Assembly: GCA_014534415.1 (NCBI GenBank)
Contig: JACVRM010000081.1
Location: 1-9,085 of the forward strand
Direction of reading: 5' to 3'
DNA: 9,085 nucleotides
DNA from: Thermoleophilia bacterium
GTDB lineage: Bacteria; Actinomycetota; Thermoleophilia; Gaiellales; Gaiellaceae
Below the pieces are notes generated by a model, which saw only the letters and a list, made by a program, of their open reading frames with translations, ran no database searches and was not told the origin of the DNA. Made by a program: the position numbers and the translations under genes. Shown here one piece after another: positions 4,741 to 9,085 of the stretch. Position 1 is the first letter of the stretch, and every line of letters begins with the position of its first letter.

Positions 4741-7560
4741 CTAGACGAGCTGCCGCCGGGCGAGGTCGGCGAAGGGTCCTTCCCGCCCGGCCAGCTCCGC
4801 GTACGTCCCGCACTGCACGACGCGGCCCGTATCGAGCACCACAATGCGGTCGGCGCCACGGATCGTCGAGAGGCGGTGCGCGATCACGATGCGGGTTGCC
4901 CTCAGCCGTTCGAGGCTCGCCGTCACCGACGCTTGCGTGCTGTTGTCGAGCGCGCTGGTTGCCTCGTCGAAGAGCAGGATGCGCGGCTTCGCCGCCACCG
5001 CGCGGGCGATCAGGATCCGCTGGCGCTGCCCGCCGGAGAACGTGGCGGCGCCCTCCGAGACGAATGTCTGCATCCCCATCGGCATCGCTCGAATGTCCGC
5101 GTCCAGCCCAGCGATCCGAGCCGCCTCCCACGCGTCGTCGAGCGTGAGGTGGATCGAGCTGCCGACGATGTTCTGGAAGATGCTCCCCGGAAGTAGGCGC
5201 GCGTTTTGGACCACGACGCCCATCTGATGGCGGACGGCGCGAACGTCGAGGTCGCCGACGCTCTTGCCGTCGTACTCGACAGTCCCTGCCTCGGGCTGCT
5301 CGAAGCCGAGCAGGAGGCGGAGGACGGTCGACTTGCCGGCACCCGACGGGCCGACGAGGGCGACGAATTCGCCGGGGTCGGCCCGGAAGGACACGTTGTC
5401 GAGCACGAGGGGTCCATCCGGCGTGTAGCGAAAGGACACGTGGCTCACTTCCACCGAACCTTGGAGCTGTCCCGGGTCGATCTGCGAGACCTCCGTCTCG
5501 GGGAGCGCTTCGAAGATCGGCCTCGTCCGCTCCCAGAGCGGGAGCGCGCCCGCGACGCTGACGAGTGCCGTGCCGAGGAGGGCGACCCCGGCGACAGCCT
5601 GCTGGAACGCGGTGTTGAAGGCAAGGAATTCACCGGGCGAGATTCGGCCGCCGGGAAAACCCGCGGCCGCGAGGAAGACGAGGGAGGTTCCGAGCAGCGG
5701 CCAAGCCGCCGAGAACGTCGTCAGCGCTACGTAGCGCCGCTGCGCGCGGTAGAAGGCTCGCTTCATGCGCGCGAACCAGTGTCCCCAGACGGCGAAGGCG
5801 CGCGTCTCGGCGTTCGCGACGCGCAGCTTCGCGATGCCGCCGAAGAGCTGCACGCCGATGCCGAACACCCGCCCGCGCGCCGTCTGCAGCCGGCGCTGCT
5901 GCGGGAGCATCGAGCGGCAGAGGAGCAGGAGGACGGCGACGGCGACGAGAACGGCGGCGAGAGCGACGAGGCCGAGCAGCACATCGAAGACGAACAGCAG
6001 CACGACATTCGAGAGGGCGAGGAAGCCTGCGAGGACGGCCGTCGTCGTCGCCGTCGAGACCGTTTCCCGGATCGACTCGACGCCGAGGCCGCGCGTCGCG
6101 AGATCGCCCGACGTGTAGCGCCGGTAGAAGGGGACCGGCAGGTTGAGCAAGCGGTCCCAGATTGCGGCCTGGAGCGGCGTCGAGACACGCGCCTCGAGCC
6201 GCAGGGACGCGAGTCCCTGCACGATCGCGAACGACGCGGCGGCCACCGCGGCGGCAGCGAGAAGCAGCGAGAGGCCGGCGAGCCGGCGCTCTTGTCCCGC
6301 GGGAACCACGTGCTCGAAGAGAACGCCGGCGACGATCGGGGGGAGCAGGGAGAGGAGGCCCGCAGCGAACCCGAGCGCGAGCAGGCGCGCGGCGTCGCGC
6401 CGCGCGTCTCGCAGGGCGAAGCGCAGGAGCTCGCGGCCCCGGAGCGGACGCGCCGGCAGGGGACGGTAGAACGTGTGCGCGCGAGGCGACAGCGTCGCGG
6501 CGACCGCGCGGCCGACCGGCACGCGTGAGCCCGTCTGCGGGTCCACGAGCTCGTAGCGTCCGGGGCGGCGCGGGATCAGCGCGACTGCACGGCCGTCTTC
6601 GGCGACCGTCGCCAGCAGCGGGCCTGCGTCGCGCCTCCACCACCCCGTGTCCAGCGTAACTTCCCGCGTTCGCAGGCCGGACGAGCGCGCGATTGCGGCG
6701 AGCGGCTCGCGGGCGGCGAGCGCGGCGCTGCGGGTCGGCTCGACCACATCGAAGCCGGCGGCCCGGCCGACGAGTCGGCAGGCGGCGAGCAGAGAGCCTT
6801 CCCCGGCGGCCACGGTCACGGGCGGGGACCCGTCGCGCACAACGCCCGCGAGCTCGCCGTAGACCTCGACGCTCAGCTCCGCATCGAGCTCCTCGAGGCG
6901 ATCGAGCCGCCGTTCGACGTCCTGTCGCTCTGCCGCCGCGTCGGCGGCTACGCGGCGGAGCACAGCGCGCCCGAACGCGCCGAGACCCGCGTAGCCGCCC
7001 GGCGCGGCGAGCGCTTCCGCCGTCGTGGCCGGCGTCACCGAAACGGCCGCCTGCGTCTCCACCCATCCACGCGGGGGAACGGGCACCCACCCGATCGCCG
7101 GCATGCCGAGCACCGTCACCTCCTCGCCCTCCACCCACACGGTGCCTCGTGCGGATCGAGCCCTCGCCCCGGACGAGAGCTCCACGGTTTCACCGGCGAC
7201 GAGCGTTACGACGTGCGCTTCCTCGGGCTGGCGAAGCGCCGCCGCGAGCCGCGCCGCCCAGCGCTCGACGAGCAGCGGCCCGTCTCCGTGGGAGGCCACG
7301 TCGGCGAGCGTGACTCGCTCCACCGTCGTTGGCGCGACGCCGACGCCGACGAGGGCAAGCTCGGCGGTGGGCTCCGCGCCAACGAGCAGGTCGCCAGGCT
7401 CCGCGCTGCAGAGCGGGTGACGCCGGCCGGCGGGCTCTCCCTCCACGACTTCGACCGCGAAGACGTCCACACGGCCGGTGCGCACCACCCAGCCGATGTC
7501 GGGCTGGTCGAGGAGGAACGGAGCTCGTCCCTCCAGCTCCCGGATCTCACGCGATCGCAC
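4741..7560 (-). CDS. NHLM-type ABC exporter ABC2 with long N-terminal domain
   Basis: Second ABC subunit of the NHLM RiPP export system, 939 residues, the usual size for this family. Residues 1 to about 375 form a soluble N-terminal region. Residues about 392-690 are the six-helix exporter membrane domain, with clear hydrophobic segments beginning LALGFAAGLLSLLPPIVAGV. The ATPase follows: Walker A GPSGAGKST (737-745), Q-loop Q785, signature SGGQ (842-845), Walker B ILLFDE (861-866) and switch His895, all intact. Within the N-terminal region, residues about 250-345 look like a worn-down C39 peptidase fold lacking the catalytic Cys and His, which suggests leader or substrate binding rather than cleavage. 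The start is GTG at 7560, one base after the ABC1 stop, which implies coupled translation. The methyltransferase GTG follows five bases after its TAG stop. It probably pairs with ABC1 as a heterodimer, which is inferred from the family pairing. Confidence 0.95.
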   Translation of the reverse strand: MRSREIRELEGRAPFLLDQPDIGWVVRTGRVDVFAVEVVEGEPAGRRHPLCSAEPGDLLVGAEPTAELALVGVGVAPTTVERVTLADVASHGDGPLLVERWAARLAAALRQPEEAHVVTLVAGETVELSSGARARSARGTVWVEGEEVTVLGMPAIGWVPVPPRGWVETQAAVSVTPATTAEALAAPGGYAGLGAFGRAVLRRVAADAAAERQDVERRLDRLEELDAELSVEVYGELAGVVRDGSPPVTVAAGEGSLLAACRLVGRAAGFDVVEPTRSAALAAREPLAAIARSSGLRTREVTLDTGWWRRDAGPLLATVAEDGRAVALIPRRPGRYELVDPQTGSRVPVGRAVAATLSPRAHTFYRPLPARPLRGRELLRFALRDARRDAARLLALGFAAGLLSLLPPIVAGVLFEHVVPAGQERRLAGLSLLLAAAAVAAASFAIVQGLASLRLEARVSTPLQAAIWDRLLNLPVPFYRRYTSGDLATRGLGVESIRETVSTATTTAVLAGFLALSNVVLLFVFDVLLGLVALAAVLVAVAVLLLLCRSMLPQQRRLQTARGRVFGIGVQLFGGIAKLRVANAETRAFAVWGHWFARMKRAFYRAQRRYVALTTFSAAWPLLGTSLVFLAAAGFPGGRISPGEFLAFNTAFQQAVAGVALLGTALVSVAGALPLWERTRPIFEALPETEVSQIDPGQLQGSVEVSHVSFRYTPDGPLVLDNVSFRADPGEFVALVGPSGAGKSTVLRLLLGFEQPEAGTVEYDGKSVGDLDVRAVRHQMGVVVQNARLLPGSIFQNIVGSSIHLTLDDAWEAARIAGLDADIRAMPMGMQTFVSEGAATFSGGQRQRILIARAVAAKPRILLFDEATSALDNSTQASVTASLERLRATRIVIAHRLSTIRGADRIVVLDTGRVVQCGTYAELAGREGPFADLARRQLV

Positions 7561-7561
7561 G

Positions 7562-9085
7562 TCAGCCGTCCTCGATGAGGGTTGCGTACAGTCCGGGCTG
7601 CTCTCTCAGCTCGTCATGCGTCCCCCTCTGCACGACCTTGCCGCGGTCGAGCACGACGATCTCGTCGCAGTCGCGAATCGTGCTCAGCCGGTGGGCCACG
7701 ATCAGGCAGCTGCAGCCCCGCGCGCGCAGGCGCTCGTCGATCTGGCGCTCGACGAGCGGATCGAGAGCGCTCGTCGCCTCGTCGAGCACGAGCAGCGCCG
7801 GGTCGCCGGCGAGCGCCCGGGCAATCTCCAACCGCTGACGCTGACCTCCGCTCCAGTCGCGTCCCGCCTCCTCGACGATGCGGTCGTATCCACCGGGGCG
7901 ACGGACGATGTCCTCGTGGATGACGGCGTCCCGGGCCGCCGCGACGATCGAGGCGTCGGGCAGCGTGCGGTCCCACAGCGCGAGCGTGTCGCGCACGGTC
8001 GCCTCGAAGAGGACGATGTCCTGGTCGACGAGAGCGAGCGAGGCGGCGAGGAGCTCGCGCGGGATCTCGTCCCGGTGAATGCCGTCGAGGAGAATCTCGC
8101 CGCTCCAGGGCTGGTACAGCCCGCAAACGAGTCGCGAGACCGTCGTCTTGCCGCTGCCGCTCGGACCGACGAGGGCGACCCGCTGCCCGGGCCGCACCGT
8201 CAGCGAGAAGTCTTCGATCACGGGCGGCGCGAGCGGGCTGTAGCCAAACGTGACGTTCCGGAGCTCGAGGGAACCGCTGAGGCGAGCGGACAGCGTTCCG
8301 CGCCCTCTCGGCGTGTCCGGCTCACCCGGGTAGCGGAGAACGTCGTCGACGTTGGCCAAGTTGCCCGCCATTTCCTGGAGCGACGTGCCGAGAGCGACGA
8401 GGTTCGCGATCGGGGCGTTGAAGGCTGCCGCGAGGGCCTGGAAGGCGACGAGCGTTCCCAGGGTCAGGTCGCCCTCGATGACGCGCCACCCGCCGAAGCC
8501 GAGGATCGCGGCGGTGTTGAGGCCCGCGAGGAGCGCCGGAACCGACGCCAGCACCTGGGTCGGCACGCCAAGCTCCTGACGCCCATTCACAACCTTCGCC
8601 TGCTGTCCCGCCCAGCGGGCGAAGAAGTCCGGCTCCGCTCCCGTCGCCTTCACCGTCTCGATGTTCTGGAGCCCTGCGATCGCGATCGCCTGCAGCTTCG
8701 CGGTCTCGGCGACGAGGCGGCGGTTCACGTCCACTCGGCGCCGGGAGACCGAGTGGAGGGCAGCGATGTTCGCGATCGCGAACACGACCGTGATCGCCGT
8801 CAGCACCAGGTCGAAATGGGCCATCACCCCCAGGTAGAAGACGACCGTGACGAGGCTCAGAAGGCTGGTCGCAAGCTGGCTCGAGAGCAGCTCGGCGATC
8901 AGGTCGTTCAGGTTCAGGCGAGTGACTACGTGGCCCGCGTAGCGCTGGGCGAAAAACGCCATCGGCAGACGCAACGCGTGCGAGAGGAACCGCGTCGACA
9001 TCGACAGCGACAGCTTTGTGGAGAGGCGGAGCAGCGTCGCCTGCTGAAGCCACGTCAGCCCGCCCGCGACGAGGGCGGCGAGCGC
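7562..9085 (-). CDS. NHLM-type peptidase/ABC exporter ABC1 (5' end beyond window)
   Basis: ABC exporter half of a RiPP secretion system. It is expected to cut the precursor after Gly-Gly and pump the product across the inner membrane. The frame is open to the right edge and ends at TGA 7564-7562, leaving 507 visible residues. Visible residues 1 to about 240 are the rest of the transmembrane domain, with hydrophobic stretches near 66-110 and 175-230. The ATPase follows: Walker A GPSGSGKTT (307-315), Q-loop Q355, signature WSGGQRQR (from 411), Walker B LLVLDE (431-436) and switch His465. The phrase GYDRIVEEAG just before the signature is typical of the NHLM ABC1 family. Family members start with a C39 cysteine peptidase domain, which here would lie outside the window, so peptidase activity is inferred. 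It is the first gene visible in the operon; ABC2 starts one base after its stop. The ATG at 9001 is internal, because coding sequence continues upstream of it. A plain ABC exporter is the alternative. Confidence 0.93.
   Translation of the reverse strand, partial: ALAALVAGGLTWLQQATLLRLSTKLSLSMSTRFLSHALRLPMAFFAQRYAGHVVTRLNLNDLIAELLSSQLATSLLSLVTVVFYLGVMAHFDLVLTAITVVFAIANIAALHSVSRRRVDVNRRLVAETAKLQAIAIAGLQNIETVKATGAEPDFFARWAGQQAKVVNGRQELGVPTQVLASVPALLAGLNTAAILGFGGWRVIEGDLTLGTLVAFQALAAAFNAPIANLVALGTSLQEMAGNLANVDDVLRYPGEPDTPRGRGTLSARLSGSLELRNVTFGYSPLAPPVIEDFSLTVRPGQRVALVGPSGSGKTTVSRLVCGLYQPWSGEILLDGIHRDEIPRELLAASLALVDQDIVLFEATVRDTLALWDRTLPDASIVAAARDAVIHEDIVRRPGGYDRIVEEAGRDWSGGQRQRLEIARALAGDPALLVLDEATSALDPLVERQIDERLRARGCSCLIVAHRLSTIRDCDEIVVLDRGKVVQRGTHDELREQPGLYATLIEDG

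Noticed and set aside
4736..5131. N-terminal extension of the methyltransferase frame to an ATG at 5131
   Set aside because: It overlaps the ABC2 ATPase coding region on the same strand in another frame and lacks family similarity; GTG 4735 directly after the ABC2 stop is a better start.
5206..6528. Plus-strand open frame of 440 codons, very rich in Glu/Arg/Asp
   Set aside because: It is antisense to the conserved membrane and ATPase domains of ABC2; its charged low-complexity composition comes from reading a GC-rich gene backwards.
560..7380. Repeated AAGCTCGGCGG-like words near 563, 4563 and 7358
   Set aside because: They are short matches inside different genes and in keeping with biased codon use (Glu-Leu in antisense); they show no repeat-element structure.

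Overview
The window is a very GC-rich stretch, roughly 70% by eye, with GC-loaded third codon positions and several GTG starts. It comes from a high-GC bacterium. Actinobacteria (for example a Thermoleophilia-like soil lineage), Myxococcota or another GC-rich soil phylum would all fit, and nothing here settles the taxon. Every supported gene lies on the minus strand. The genes are packed with 4-bp overlaps or gaps of at most a few tens of bases, so the window reads as one operon transcribed from right to left.

In transcription order the layout is: (1) 9085-7562, an NHLM-type peptidase/ABC exporter (ABC1), cut by the right edge so that its N-terminus is missing; (2) 7560-4741, the partner NHLM exporter ABC2, complete, with a long N-terminal domain; (3) 4735-3860, a leucine-carboxyl-methyltransferase-like SAM methyltransferase; (4) 3863-2862, a single-domain squalene-cyclase-like alpha/alpha-toroid protein with a DVDT motif and a QW motif; (5) 2827-2546, a 93-residue NHLP (nitrile-hydratase-like leader) precursor peptide ending in a double-glycine site and a 12-residue core, VCWTECPNDMGP; (6) 2534-1449, an unrecognised protein of about 361 residues; (7) 1452-1, a radical SAM/SPASM maturase with an N-terminal PqqD/RRE-like region, open at the left edge.

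Together these form a RiPP (ribosomally made, post-translationally modified peptide) locus of the NHLP/proteusin type. The leader would be recognised by the maturases, the radical SAM enzyme would modify the small Cys/Trp-containing core, and the methyltransferase, toroid protein and unknown protein would act as further tailoring or scaffold factors. The ABC1/ABC2 pair would then cut after Gly-Gly and export the product. No LanM, YcaO or other familiar RiPP class-defining enzyme is visible. The very short core combined with radical SAM, toroid and LCM-type methyltransferase is the part most likely to be new. The third usual exporter component, an HlyD-like NHLM secretion protein, is not in the window and would be expected beyond the right edge.

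No tRNA, rRNA, CRISPR array, mobile element, promoter or intergenic stretch over 300 bases was seen. The plus strand carries only long antisense shadow frames, as is usual at this GC content.
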